Shown here: in pieces, positions 1 to 9,174 of the stretch
How the letters are laid out: every line of letters begins with the position of its first letter
How positions within the stretch are numbered: position 1 is the first letter of the stretch
NCBI GenBank assembly: GCA_964640955.1
Contig: CAZXJI010000020.1
Coordinates: 1-60,135 of the forward strand
Reading direction: 5' to 3'
Source: CAXXOK01 sp964640955
Lineage (GTDB): Bacteria > Bacillota > Clostridia > Christensenellales > Aristaeellaceae
DNA: 60,135 bases
Position numbers and translations under genes: made by a program
Notes under the pieces: generated by a model
Databases searched by the model: none
What the model was told of the DNA's origin: nothing
The model's input: the letters and a program-made list of their open reading frames with translations, nothing else

Positions 1-79
1 CGGACGGACGACTATCCTGTGCTTCAAGCGCGATCCCTCGTGCTTAGCCCGCCGTTTAAGGAGGCGACCCGAAGGTTCC

Positions 80-210
80 CAAAGGGCGAGCGGAAAGCCC
101 TTTGGTCGCACCCGCAGGTGCGGAACCCTGCGCTCTTCCTCCGCAGAAGCAGTTCTCTGCGCGCCCGTGCCCACAGGCACGGAACTCCCGCGCCCGCACC
201 CGCAGGTGCG
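80..210. repeat. Three near-identical 16-base hairpins plus one larger hairpin
   Basis: Short perfect palindromes lie at 107-122 (CGCACCCGCAGGTGCG), 166-181 (CGTGCCCACAGGCACG) and 195-210 (identical to the first). The middle one has compensatory changes that keep the stem. A further hairpin pairs AAAGGGC with GCCCTTT around 80-103. No gene is visible in 1-312. The compensatory change suggests selection for structure or a small dispersed repeat family; the role is unknown. Confidence 0.6.
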
Positions 211-238
211 ATTCCCTTTTCTCCCTGAACAGGGAAAA

Positions 239-270
239 GGCCGCGGGAAGCACTCACCCCTCCCGCGGCC
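239..270 (-). terminator. Rho-independent terminator of the galE operon
   Basis: A 10-bp perfect stem GGCCGCGGGA/TCCCGCGGCC with a 12-base loop is followed on the minus strand by TTTTCCC. It sits about 45 bases past the galE stop codon, the expected position for the end of the leftward polysaccharide operon. Confidence 0.7.
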
Positions 271-312
271 TCCCGTCCCCCTTGCGCCGAGGGGAGTAAA
301 CCCCCTCAACCG

Positions 313-1332
313 CTATCTCTTCGCGCTATACCCCTCCGGGTTCCCCTTCTGCCAGCGCCAGGAATCCCGGCACATGTCGTCCAGGGTCTTTTTCGCCGTC
401 CATCCCAGCACGTCGCGCGCCTTGGTCGGGTCGGCGTAGCACACGGCGATGTCGCCGGGGCGGCGGGGGGCGATCTCGTAGGGAATGGTGATGCCGTTGA
501 CACGCTCGAAGGCTTTTACCACGTCCAGCACGCTGTAGCCCACGCCGGTGCCCAGGTTGAATACCTCGCAGCCCTTATGATCGAGCAGGTACCGGCACGC
601 GGCCACGTGGCCCGCGGCCAGGTCGAGCACGTGAATGTAGTCGCGCACGCCCGTGCCGTCCGGCGTGGCGTAATCGTCTCCGTACACGCTGAGCTTTTGA
701 AGCTTGCCGGAGGCCACCTGCGTTACGAAAGGCATCAGGTTGTTGGGGATCCCGACGGGGTCCTCGCCGATCAGTCCGCTTTCGTGTGCGCCGATGGGGT
801 TGAAGTAGCGCAGCAGCGCCACCGCCCAGTCCGGGTAGGCCGCGCACACGTCGGTCAGGATCCGCTCGATCATGTATTTCGTCCAGCCGTAAGGGTTCGT
901 GCAGCCGGTGGGCATGGTTTCGGTCAGCGGCATGGTCTGCGCCGTGCCGTACACGGTTGCGGATGAACTGAACACGAAGCGGCTCACGCCGTTCCTGCGC
1001 ATGACCTCGCACAGGGTCAGCGTGCTGTCCAGATTATTGCGGTAGTATTCCAGCGGCTTTACGACGCTCTCCCCGACCGCCTTGAAGCCGGCGAAGTGGA
1101 TGACCGCGTCGAACCTGTGCAGGCAGAAAACCTTCTCCAGCGCACGGGCGTCGCAAACGTTGAGGTTGTAGTAGCGCACGGGCTTGCCCGTGATTGTCTC
1201 CAGGCGCTTGATAACCTCTTCGGAGCTGTTGGAAAAATCGTCGACGATCACCGCGTCGTATCCGGCCTCCACCAGTTTCACATAGGTGTGCGAGCCGATG
1301 AAGCCCGCGCCTCCGGTGAGTAGAATCGTCAT
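313..1332 (-). CDS. galE: UDP-glucose 4-epimerase
   Basis: Interconverts UDP-glucose and UDP-galactose (or the N-acetyl forms) in the cytoplasm with bound NAD. The 339-residue protein has the usual family length. It shows the N-terminal Rossmann motif GGAGFIG (residues 7-13), the catalytic Ser region SSSATVYG near residue 122, and the YxxxK pair YGWTK ending at Lys152. An ATG ten codons upstream and another two codons upstream are possible, but AGGAGG lies 7 bases before the chosen ATG and only 1 base before the nearer alternative. It is the last gene of a three-gene leftward operon behind a sugar-nucleotidyltransferase and a membrane sugar-phosphate transferase. It therefore probably supplies UDP-Gal or UDP-GalNAc to that transferase. 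Function is secure; the exact sugar substrate is not. Confidence 0.95.
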   Translation of the reverse strand: MTILLTGGAGFIGSHTYVKLVEAGYDAVIVDDFSNSSEEVIKRLETITGKPVRYYNLNVCDARALEKVFCLHRFDAVIHFAGFKAVGESVVKPLEYYRNNLDSTLTLCEVMRRNGVSRFVFSSSATVYGTAQTMPLTETMPTGCTNPYGWTKYMIERILTDVCAAYPDWAVALLRYFNPIGAHESGLIGEDPVGIPNNLMPFVTQVASGKLQKLSVYGDDYATPDGTGVRDYIHVLDLAAGHVAACRYLLDHKGCEVFNLGTGVGYSVLDVVKAFERVNGITIPYEIAPRRPGDIAVCYADPTKARDVLGWTAKKTLDDMCRDSWRWQKGNPEGYSAKR

Positions 1333-1393
1333 GCTCATGCCTCCTGCGGAAACGTTGTCCATCTGTAGCTTTGAACCGGGCGCGCCGGACGGA

Positions 1394-2299
1394 TCAGAAC
1401 AGGGTATCCGGGTAGACGCTCGCGTCGTGCATCTTCCTGAGCTGCTGCTGCACGTAGGGCTTGTCCTCCTTATAGGTGACGCCGAACCACGTCGCGTCGG
1501 TGGTCAGCATATCCACGGACAGCCCCTCGTGATGCATCGCCTCGTCTACCAGCACCGGCAGCACGTACTCGGCCTTCAGCTCCTCGGGCTTGAGCTTGGA
1601 GAGGAACTGCTGGAACCGCGCCTGCGCGACGCCGAAGATCCATGGCGTGAAACCGAAGAGGTTCATGCTCACGAGGCTGTCGGGGTTTAGTATGACGCCC
1701 GCGGGATCCGCGTTCGTATCGCGGATGGTGCCGTCCGGAAAGGGCTGAATTTTGTAGGTTTCGGTCACGCTTTTCAGCTTGCCGTCCGCCGTGGTTTCGC
1801 ACACGCCGCGCGTCACGTGGCCGTTTTCGCTGACGGTGTTCTTCAGGTAATAGCCCACCATGCAGGCGTGCTTCTCGGGCCGGAGCGTATCCAAATGCTC
1901 CGCGATGATGCGGTAGGGCTCGCGGCCGTAATAATCGTCGGCGTTAATGACGGCGAAGGGCTCGTGTACGACGTCCTTGGCGCAAAGCATGGCGTGCACG
2001 GTGCCGAAGGGCTTGGTGCGCTCCGGGGGCATCCGGTAGCCCGCGGGCAGGGAATCAAAATCCTGATAGACGTACTCCACCTTCATCTTGCGGCTGAGCA
2101 CGTCTCCCACCATCTGGCGGATCTTCTCCTCAAAATCGCGCTTGATGATAAAGACCGTCTTGGTGAAGCCCGCCTGCAGGGCGTCATACACCGAATACTC
2201 CAAAAGCATCTCGTCGTGGGGGCCCATGCCGTCCACCTGTTTGCTGCCGCCGTAGCGGGAGCCCATGCCGGCCGCGAGAACCAGAAGTGTCTTGTCCAT
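1394..2299 (-). CDS. Sugar-phosphate nucleotidyltransferase family protein
   Basis: A 301-residue member of the NTP_transferase family, which activates sugar-1-phosphates to nucleotide sugars (UTP plus glucose-1-phosphate is the usual annotation). The N-terminal signature LAAGMGSRYGGSKQ (residues 8-21) binds the nucleotide. The INADDYYG segment near residue 130 holds the metal-binding aspartates. It differs from classical GalU in the residues around the signature, so the sugar is uncertain. The start is the ATG at 2299, preceded by AAAGGA; the longer open frame upstream is Arg/Gly-rich and reads as untranslated sequence. It lies 61 bases upstream of galE and 29 bases downstream of the transferase gene, so the three are probably cotranscribed and supply sugar nucleotides for a surface glycan. 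Confidence 0.85.
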   Translation of the reverse strand: MDKTLLVLAAGMGSRYGGSKQVDGMGPHDEMLLEYSVYDALQAGFTKTVFIIKRDFEEKIRQMVGDVLSRKMKVEYVYQDFDSLPAGYRMPPERTKPFGTVHAMLCAKDVVHEPFAVINADDYYGREPYRIIAEHLDTLRPEKHACMVGYYLKNTVSENGHVTRGVCETTADGKLKSVTETYKIQPFPDGTIRDTNADPAGVILNPDSLVSMNLFGFTPWIFGVAQARFQQFLSKLKPEELKAEYVLPVLVDEAMHHEGLSVDMLTTDATWFGVTYKEDKPYVQQQLRKMHDASVYPDTLF

Positions 2300-2328
2300 C
2301 CAAACCAGTCCTTTCTTGATGGGGTCGT

Positions 2329-3807
2329 CTAAAGCGCGATGCGCGTATCGCCGGGCATTTGCGCCGATTCCGCCGTATGGTCCGCCTCCGCCCCGGCGGC
2401 GCACGGCGGGCCGTCCTGCCCGGGGCTAACGCGCATCTGCGGGCAGCGCGTGCGTCTGCCCGTGTGGAAGCCCTCGGTGCTGTCCCGGCGGAAAAAGACG
2501 GTCACGGTGCGCAGGATCATCTTGGCATCGAGCATCAGGGAGAAGTTCTCGATGTAGAACATGTCCAGGATCATCTTGTCCCGCGGGGTGGTGTTGTACT
2601 TGCCGTCGATCTGCGCCATGCCGGTCAGCCCCGCCTTCATCTGCTTGCGGTACTCGAACTCCGGCACCTCTTGGGTGTAGCGCTCCACGTTCTCCAGCAT
2701 TTCCGGCCGCGGGCCCACGACGCTCATGTCGCCCTTCAAAACGTTAAAAAGCTGGGGCAGCTCGTCGATGCGGTACTTGCGCAGCACGCGCCCCACTCTG
2801 GTGATGCGCTCGTCGTTTTCGCTGGCGGACTGGCCCGCCGCGTCGCACGCGTTCTGGTACATGGTGCGGAATTTGATAATCTCGAACACCTTGCCGCCGA
2901 TGGTCGCGCGCTTCTGCCGGAAGAAAACCGGCCCGTTGTGGGAAAAATAAACGGCCAGCGCCGCCGCCAGCATGATGGGGCTGGTCACGAGCAGCCCCAG
3001 AAGGCTCAACAGGATATCCGACGCGCGTTTCACGAAGCGCTGCATCAGCGTCGGCTCCACCCGGCGAATGTAGAGGAAAAGGGTGTCGTCGATCACGTTC
3101 TGCTGGGAGGTCGCCAGAATCACGTCCCCCAGTTCCGCCTGCAGGTAAATGGTCTTGCTGTTATGGTAGCAGAAGGTTTTGAGCTGCGCCTCCTCCGTGT
3201 CCGGAATGCCGCCCAAAAACACCACGTCGTTGGCCAGAATGGTTTCCAGCACGTCCGCGCACTGGTAGTGCACCACGTCGCACAGCCTGTACTTCTGCCG
3301 GAACGTGGCGATCTTCTGGGCGATGTGCTCCGCCTGTTCCTGCGAGGAGGCGACCACGCAGCATTTCTGCGGCGGGTTGATGGTGAAGTAGAAGTGGTAG
3401 CCCAGCATCACGAAAAAGTAGATGAGCCCCACCTGAATCAGCACCGCGCCCATCAAAAGCCAGAAGTCCTCCCCGAAGAGGATCAGCCGATCGTTGTTGG
3501 CGGGGTTGACGTTCATGATCTGCAACTGCAGGTAGGTGGCGATATCCGTGAGGATAATGGCGATCACGATGGAGGAAAACACCGACTTCGCTTTTTTGAC
3601 ACCCAGCTGGTAGCCGCCGTAGACATACGTTAAAATCGCCAGCACGATGGCGAAGGTCGCCATGGTGGTGGCTGCGGTACGGCTTAAATTGATGATCTGC
3701 GGGTTGGTGACGGATAAAAGCAGAAAGAACGTTAAAAACAGGAACCCGTATAACAAGCATTGAAAGACTGTTTTGACTACCTGCGACAGCACGTATCGCT
3801 TGTCCAT
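2329..3807 (-). CDS. Polyprenyl glycosyl-1-phosphate transferase (WbaP/CpsE type)
   Basis: A 492-residue integral membrane enzyme that starts exopolysaccharide repeat units by moving a sugar-1-phosphate from UDP-sugar to undecaprenyl phosphate. The N-terminal half has about five hydrophobic segments and a CoA-binding-like domain. The C-terminal bacterial sugar transferase domain shows FFRQKRATIGGKVFEIIKFR, then SVVGPRPEM and GMAQIDGKY. The start at 3807 follows GGAGG by 5 bases. The family normally ends shortly after RRDSTEGF. Here about 40 further residues rich in Arg, Pro, Gly and Ala follow, perhaps a read-through of a lost stop or a lineage-specific tail. It is first in the operon with the nucleotidyltransferase and galE; galactose-phosphate or GalNAc-phosphate transfer is plausible but inferred. 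Confidence 0.88.
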   Translation of the reverse strand: MDKRYVLSQVVKTVFQCLLYGFLFLTFFLLLSVTNPQIINLSRTAATTMATFAIVLAILTYVYGGYQLGVKKAKSVFSSIVIAIILTDIATYLQLQIMNVNPANNDRLILFGEDFWLLMGAVLIQVGLIYFFVMLGYHFYFTINPPQKCCVVASSQEQAEHIAQKIATFRQKYRLCDVVHYQCADVLETILANDVVFLGGIPDTEEAQLKTFCYHNSKTIYLQAELGDVILATSQQNVIDDTLFLYIRRVEPTLMQRFVKRASDILLSLLGLLVTSPIMLAAALAVYFSHNGPVFFRQKRATIGGKVFEIIKFRTMYQNACDAAGQSASENDERITRVGRVLRKYRIDELPQLFNVLKGDMSVVGPRPEMLENVERYTQEVPEFEYRKQMKAGLTGMAQIDGKYNTTPRDKMILDMFYIENFSLMLDAKMILRTVTVFFRRDSTEGFHTGRRTRCPQMRVSPGQDGPPCAAGAEADHTAESAQMPGDTRIAL

Positions 3808-3896
3808 GCCTGCCTCCATACCGAAAGCTTCGCCCCGGCGGAGGAGTAAGCGCGCACGCTTCTCCCGCGCGGGTCCACATCGTCCCAAACAGATAA

Positions 3897-3925
3897 AGGA
3901 TATCACGCGCGCGGTAGCGTGTCAA
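3897..3925 (-). promoter_or_regulatory. Promoter of the polysaccharide operon
   Basis: On the minus strand TTGACA (3920-3925) is separated by 17 bases from TATCCT (3897-3902), about 90 bases before the transferase start. It fits a vegetative sigma-70/SigA promoter. Confidence 0.6.
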
Positions 3926-3994
3926 GCCGCGCCGGGGTGCCTGGCGCGCGCACCGGTCTTGTGGTACAATCGGGGAAAAGGGAGGGATGCGACT

Positions 3995-4438
3995 GTGAAA
4001 GTGCTGGTGAGCGCGTGTCTTTTGGGCCTTCCCTGCCGCTACGACGGCGGCGCGGCGACCGACGAAACGGTAACGGGACTGATCGGGGAGCATACGCTGG
4101 TGCCCTTCTGCCCCGAAATCTACGGCGGTTTGCCCACGCCCCGCGAGCCCGCGGAGATTCGTGGAGATCGCGTGGTCACGCGTTCCGGCGAGGACGTGAC
4201 CGAAGCCTACGAAAAGGGCGCGCGCGAGGCGTTGCGTACAGTGCGGATGTTCGGCTGCGAGTGCGCCGTACTGCAGGACCGCAGCCCTTCCTGCGGCTGC
4301 GGCGTCATCCATGACGGCAGCTTCACCGGCGCGCTTGTGCCGGGCGACGGCGTAACGGCGAAGCTGCTTTGCGTAAACGGCGTGCGCGTGCTGCCGGCCT
4401 CCCGCGCCGGAGAGCTGCGCGGCGAGAAGCGCCGCTGA
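3995..4438 (+). CDS. DUF523 family protein
   Basis: A 147-residue cytoplasmic protein of the DUF523 family, whose biochemical role is not established. It begins with the family signature VSACLLGLPCRYDG and contains the Cys-rich motif DRSPSCGCG. The conserved cysteines at both sites suggest metal or cofactor binding, which is inference. The start is a GTG at 3995, with GGAGGG 8 bases upstream; an ATG at 3987 is out of frame. It runs divergently from the polysaccharide operon and convergently to the large repeat-protein gene, with its own terminator just downstream. Nothing in the surroundings suggests a partner. Confidence 0.88.
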   Translation: MKVLVSACLLGLPCRYDGGAATDETVTGLIGEHTLVPFCPEIYGGLPTPREPAEIRGDRVVTRSGEDVTEAYEKGAREALRTVRMFGCECAVLQDRSPSCGCGVIHDGSFTGALVPGDGVTAKLLCVNGVRVLPASRAGELRGEKRR

Positions 4439-4456
4439 CCGTTCGCCCATCAAACG

Positions 4457-4489
4457 CGCCGCCGCGGAAGCATCCGCGGCGGCGTTTTT
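4457..4489 (+). terminator. Strong intrinsic terminator after the DUF523 gene
   Basis: A perfect 12-bp stem CGCCGCCGCGGA/TCCGCGGCGGCG with the tetraloop AGCA is followed by TTTTT on the plus strand. It separates the DUF523 gene from the convergent repeat-protein gene ending at 4500. Confidence 0.9.
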
Positions 4490-4499
4490 CTGTGTGTCG

Positions 4500-7400
4500 T
4501 TATTCTTCGGTCGTCGCCGGCCAGTGCTGCACGTCGCCCGCCACGATCCCGGAAGGCATGGTAACGCCGTCCGGCAGAACGTAACCCAGGTCGAAATCGA
4601 AGTTCTTCGTGCCGCTTTCCACGCTGAAGGGGTCGCTCTGCGCGCTTTCCCCGTCGCCGGAGGCCAGGCAGCTGGAGATCATCCGAAGCGCGGGCACCTG
4701 TTTGGTAATCTCCAGCCCGGCGTACGCCTGCGCCTTGAGCGTATAGGTGCCGGGGTAGACGTCCTCAAACTCGTAGTAGCCCCACTCGTTGGATACCGTC
4801 GTATAGGCGACCGCCCCGTTCTCCAGAAGCTGGATGGTCACGCCGTTGACGGTCGGCTCGTCCGCGTCGATCAGACCGTTGCGGTTGGAATCCAGCCACA
4901 CCTGGTCGCCCACGCGCGCGGGCTGGATGAGGATAGCGTTCATCGAAAGCAGGTCGTCCGCCATAAGCACCGCAAACGCGTCGCTCTCCCCTACGCCGTC
5001 CACCGTATCCACGACGACGGAAGCGCCCTGCGCGTAGTTGGGGTCGCTGGAACGCACGAAGATTGCGCCGGAAGGCTGCCCGACCGTCAGGCGGTACTCG
5101 CCCGGCCAGAGGCCGTCGAAGCGGTAGTCACCCTGTTCGTCGGTGGTCATGGTCTGCAGGGCGGTATCCGATTCGCTTGCGTAAAGGGTGACCTTCACGT
5201 TCGCCTGCGCGGTGCGCATGCCGTTTACATCCAGCACCACCGCGCCGCCGACGCTCGTGTAGCTCACCAGTCCGCCGCTTACGTTCTCCGCCGTTTCGCC
5301 CTCGCCGACCGTAAAGCTTCCGCTGACCATCGTGGAGCCGCGCCGGGTAAAATCGCCCGAGCCCGTCACGGGCTGCGCCTGATCCGGCAGGGTGAAGCGC
5401 ACGGTGTAGGCGGAAGGCCGCACGTTTTCAAACACGGCCGTGCCGTCCGCGCCGGAACGCGCGGTTTTCACGGTTTTGCCCGCGGTTTCGTCGTACAGTT
5501 CGAAGCTCAGGCCTTCCAGCAGGCGCTCGGTATCGGCCCGGCTCCCGTCCCGGTTCTCGTCCAGCCAGACCGAGGCGCTTACCGTCGCCGGCTCCACCGC
5601 GCCGATCGCGTTCTGCGCGCGGTTGGTCAGCGCCGACCAGGGGCAATCGAGGGTGTCCTGTCCGGCCGTGTCCAGCGTAAGGCCGCTTTGCGTAAGGTCG
5701 CCTGAGAAAATATAGCCTTCCGGCAGCGCGACGCTCAGCGTGTACGCACCGGGCCGCAGGCCCGTCACGGAAAAGCCGCCGTCCTCCCCCGTCGTCGCCT
5801 CCGAAGCGACCAGCGACGTCTGCCGCGGCGTCAGGGTCACGGTCACGCCGGCCATCGCTCCCTCGTCCGCGTCGCGCCGGCCGTTGCCGTTGTGGTCGCG
5901 ATAGGCGTAACCCTCGAACGAGCCCAGCGTGACCGCGCCGACCAGCGGCGCTTCGTACGCCGTGCCGGCCTTGACCGTAAGCCCGGACAGCACGTTTTCG
6001 CGCCCCTGGGCCGCAAGCGTATTCCCGCCGTCCGCAACGTTCGCCATGGCGGCGTTTTCCGGCAGAAGATAGGTAACGGTATACTCGCCCGGCATGACCC
6101 CGTCGAAGAAATACGCGCCGTCCTCGCCGACCGAAGCGGTCAGGTCGAGTTCTCCGTCCGCGGAGAGCAGGCGCACGGTTCCGTCGGTGTAGCCGCCCTC
6201 GTCCTCGTCCATCAGGCCGTCGTCATTCAGATCGTCGAAGAACACGCCCGAAAGCGTCGAGGAGGGCAGCATGCCCGCGTTGACCTGGGTGAAAACGTCC
6301 CCCATGTTCACGGCGATCCCGCCGGTCTCCCCGTAGCCGTCCGCGGCCAGGGAAGCGACCCAGTTGCCGCCGTCCTCGTTGGGACGGTAGCGCGTAAAGG
6401 CGTAGCCGTCGCGCCGCAGGAACCGCACGGTGTAGGTGCCGGGCATGATGCCTTCCAGCGTGTACGCGCCCTTGGCGTTGCTCGTGGCGGTGGCGGCAAT
6501 CTCGCCGCTCTCGTCCGTCAATTGCACCTTCACGCCCGAAGCGGCCTTATCGGAGCCGTCCATAACGCCGTCGTATCCGTCGTCGTAGAAAACCGTACCG
6601 GAGATGGAGCCGCCCATCGCCACGCCCACGCAGGTCTCCGTCGTTACGCCGTTTTCCAACAGGATGGACTGGATGGAATTCTCCCGGCGGCCCTCGCGGG
6701 CAACGAACTGGTTGTACAGGCCCGTCGCGTTTTCCGGCACGACGGTGAAAATGCAGCCGTCGTTGGGCAGAATGGCGCGCAGGCGGTAATCTCCGCCGCG
6801 AAGCGAGTTAAACGCGTAGGTGCCGTCCGCGCCGGTCACCACCTTGCCCATGGATTTGTCGTTGGAATTCTTGATGACCTCGATCGTCACGCCTTCGTAG
6901 GGCGGTTCGCCTTCGTCGTAGACGCCGTTATAATTCGTATCCAGAAACGCGACGCCCGAAAGCCCCGCCACGGGGATGACGCCGACGTTCTTGTCCGTCA
7001 CATCCTGCGCGCCGGAAACGCTGAACTCGCGCGAGGCGGTCGTGCCTTCGACGGTGAACACCGAGCGGTTGTCCCCACCCGTACGCGAATACCGCGCAAA
7101 CAGGTATCCTTCGGGCAGTTCGCTGGTGAAGACGTAGGTGTCGTTGCGAAGCAGGGTGAAGCGGAAATAGCCCGTTTCATCGGTGACGATCTCGTAAACG
7201 TTGTCGGTTTTCTGGCCCGTCAGCCGCAGGGTCACGCCCGCCATGCCGGGCTCGCCCTCCTCCATGATGCCGTCGTTGTTTTCGTCGGTCCACACCCGGC
7301 CGGCGAACGACCCCACGGGGATCGCTCCCACCCCGGCCCCGATCGTCTGCCCGGACGAAAGCGTAAACGTCGCCGTGGTCGCCGTGGCGCTCTTCGTGCC

Positions 7401-9017
7401 GCCCACGCAGCTGGCGGACGTGCTCCATCCCTCGCCTGCGACGGTGTACATATAGTCGTCCGGCAGGGTCACGCGAAGCACGTACTCGCCCGGTGCCAGG
7501 CCGGTGATCGTGGCGGTGCCGTCCGCGCCGGTCACCGCCGAGGCGGACGACGCCCCGTCCGGCTCCGCCGCGGGCACCGCCTCCACGGTCACGCCGGTGA
7601 TGTTGCGCTCGTAAATGCCGCGCGCGCCGTCCTCGTTGCTGTCGAAGAACGCCGCCACGTCGACGGACGCGCTTTCGCCCAGCGCGATATCGGCCACGCC
7701 GCTCAACTGATCGCCGGAAGCCAGGGTGAACGCCGCGCCCGCCGCGACGCCCGCCGTATCGGTCGCGGACAGGGAGCCCCCGACGGCGGAAACGCTCAAG
7801 TCGTCCGCGCCCTGCGCCAGCACGCGGTACGTGCCCGCGTCAAGATCGGTAAACGCGTAGGCGCCGTAAGCGTCGGTGGCCGTCTCGGCGACGACGGTCC
7901 AGCCGCCGTCCCCTTCGCTCGCCAGCGCCACCGGCACGCCGCTCATCAGCTGTTCGCCCTCGTCGTAGCCGCCGCTGCCGTTATCGTCCATGTACGCCAC
8001 GCCGCTCACGCCGGTGGCGAGCTTCACCTCCGTCGCGGGCAGCGCGAGGCTTTCCCCCTCGGCGACGCTCACCGTGAGCCAGAGCATGTCGCCCTGTTCG
8101 GTAATCCGCCACGCCGATCCCTCGGCGGGCGACGCGCCCTCCGGCAGGGGCAGGTACACCGTGTAATCCCCGGCGTCGAGCCCTAAAAAGGCAAAGCCGC
8201 CGTCCTGCGCCGTCTGCGCGGACAGCTGCGCGCTGACCGACGCGATGGCCACGTTCTGCCCTTCGCCCAGATAGGCCGCCGTTCCGCGGATCGCGGAAGC
8301 GGTCGCAAGCGCGAGCGCGTCCTCGCAGGTTTCGCCCCCGGCGAGCGTGACCGTTTCCTCGTACACCGCAGCGGCGGGAACGGCCTCGCCGTTCACGGCC
8401 GCGACCGTCTCGGTGTCCGAAAGCGGGAGCGACAGGCGGTACGTGCCCGCCGCGAGGCCCGTAAAGGCATACGCGCCCGTCTCGTCCGTCAGGGTGCTCA
8501 GCGCGGTTTCGTCCTCCGCAGTCAGCGTAAGCCCGACGCCGGGCGCCGGCGCGCCGTCCCTTTCGACCGTTCCACGCACCGCGCAAAGCAGCGTGGCGGT
8601 AAAATCCAGGCTTTGCGTAACGCCCGCGGAGAGCGTTACCCCGCGCACCGCGAAGCCGTCCTCCTCCTTCACCACGCCCACCTGCGTCCACAGGTCCGCA
8701 TCCGTTCCATCTGGCAGGGCGAGCGTTACGTTGTAGGCGCCGGCCGCCAGTCCGGTAAAGGCGTACAGGCCGTTTTCGTCGGTTTCGGCGGTCGCGGTCG
8801 GCTGCCCGTTCTGCGAAAGCGCCACGCTCACATCCGCAAGCGGCGCGCCCTCGACGGTCGCGATCAGGCCGCTCAGGCCGGCGCTCCCGGCACCGTTTTC
8901 CGCCAGGGCACAGGGAAATACGCCGACGGCAATACAAACCGCCAGCGCCAGCACCCGGATTGATCGATGAAAAACCCCCCTGCGTATCGGGTTTCGTTTC
9001 GTCGCGGTGAAGAACAT
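4500..9017 (-). CDS. Giant secreted CnaB/SdrD-B repeat protein
   Basis: A 1505-residue exported protein. After a basic start (residues 1-20) there is a hydrophobic signal peptide ending near CALAENG. The rest is about 13 tandem beta-sandwich repeats. The first three are simple CnaB-like repeats ending in motifs such as YAFTGLAAGTY. Most of the remaining ten open with SdrD-B-like calcium-binding sequences of the type W/F-x-D-x-N-x-D/N-G-x-x-D-x-E (for example WLDSNRNGLIDADEP near the C terminus). These domains usually form rigid stalks or adhesins on the cell surface. No LPxTG sorting signal, C-terminal membrane segment or SLH domain is visible, so anchoring is unexplained. The start at 9017 is chosen because it begins the signal peptide and has GGAGG upstream, although the spacing of 11 bases is long. 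It is monocistronic. Confidence 0.85.
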   Translation of the reverse strand: MFFTATKRNPIRRGVFHRSIRVLALAVCIAVGVFPCALAENGAGSAGLSGLIATVEGAPLADVSVALSQNGQPTATAETDENGLYAFTGLAAGAYNVTLALPDGTDADLWTQVGVVKEEDGFAVRGVTLSAGVTQSLDFTATLLCAVRGTVERDGAPAPGVGLTLTAEDETALSTLTDETGAYAFTGLAAGTYRLSLPLSDTETVAAVNGEAVPAAAVYEETVTLAGGETCEDALALATASAIRGTAAYLGEGQNVAIASVSAQLSAQTAQDGGFAFLGLDAGDYTVYLPLPEGASPAEGSAWRITEQGDMLWLTVSVAEGESLALPATEVKLATGVSGVAYMDDNGSGGYDEGEQLMSGVPVALASEGDGGWTVVAETATDAYGAYAFTDLDAGTYRVLAQGADDLSVSAVGGSLSATDTAGVAAGAAFTLASGDQLSGVADIALGESASVDVAAFFDSNEDGARGIYERNITGVTVEAVPAAEPDGASSASAVTGADGTATITGLAPGEYVLRVTLPDDYMYTVAGEGWSTSASCVGGTKSATATTATFTLSSGQTIGAGVGAIPVGSFAGRVWTDENNDGIMEEGEPGMAGVTLRLTGQKTDNVYEIVTDETGYFRFTLLRNDTYVFTSELPEGYLFARYSRTGGDNRSVFTVEGTTASREFSVSGAQDVTDKNVGVIPVAGLSGVAFLDTNYNGVYDEGEPPYEGVTIEVIKNSNDKSMGKVVTGADGTYAFNSLRGGDYRLRAILPNDGCIFTVVPENATGLYNQFVAREGRRENSIQSILLENGVTTETCVGVAMGGSISGTVFYDDGYDGVMDGSDKAASGVKVQLTDESGEIAATATSNAKGAYTLEGIMPGTYTVRFLRRDGYAFTRYRPNEDGGNWVASLAADGYGETGGIAVNMGDVFTQVNAGMLPSSTLSGVFFDDLNDDGLMDEDEGGYTDGTVRLLSADGELDLTASVGEDGAYFFDGVMPGEYTVTYLLPENAAMANVADGGNTLAAQGRENVLSGLTVKAGTAYEAPLVGAVTLGSFEGYAYRDHNGNGRRDADEGAMAGVTVTLTPRQTSLVASEATTGEDGGFSVTGLRPGAYTLSVALPEGYIFSGDLTQSGLTLDTAGQDTLDCPWSALTNRAQNAIGAVEPATVSASVWLDENRDGSRADTERLLEGLSFELYDETAGKTVKTARSGADGTAVFENVRPSAYTVRFTLPDQAQPVTGSGDFTRRGSTMVSGSFTVGEGETAENVSGGLVSYTSVGGAVVLDVNGMRTAQANVKVTLYASESDTALQTMTTDEQGDYRFDGLWPGEYRLTVGQPSGAIFVRSSDPNYAQGASVVVDTVDGVGESDAFAVLMADDLLSMNAILIQPARVGDQVWLDSNRNGLIDADEPTVNGVTIQLLENGAVAYTTVSNEWGYYEFEDVYPGTYTLKAQAYAGLEITKQVPALRMISSCLASGDGESAQSDPFSVESGTKNFDFDLGYVLPDGVTMPSGIVAGDVQHWPATTEE

Positions 9018-9065
9018 CCGTCGCTTCGCCTCCGCTGCGTATTTCTGCCTAGCAAGCCATGTTCC

Positions 9066-9095
9066 ATAGTAAATCAACCGCCGGGGCTTTGTCAA
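9066..9095 (-). promoter_or_regulatory. Promoter of the repeat-protein gene
   Basis: On the minus strand TTGACA (9090-9095) and TACTAT (9066-9071) are 18 bases apart, about 50 bases upstream of the chosen start at 9017. This supports that start over the longer open frame that would reach 9242. Confidence 0.6.
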
Positions 9096-9174
9096 TTGAA
9101 GGCGGCAAGTTGTTTCGATCGTTACGTTAAACATGAACAAACCGTGAAACATTCGCCCAAATCCGCCCGTAACG

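Noticed and set aside
3161..4453. 430-residue open frame on the minus strand
   Set aside because: It overlaps the sugar transferase in another frame and is antisense to the DUF523 gene; composition is that of a shadow frame.
5892..8186. 764-residue open frame on the plus strand
   Set aside because: It is antisense to the CnaB repeat gene, is rich in Arg, Gly, His and Val as expected for a mirror frame of GC-rich DNA, and has no RBS or known domain.
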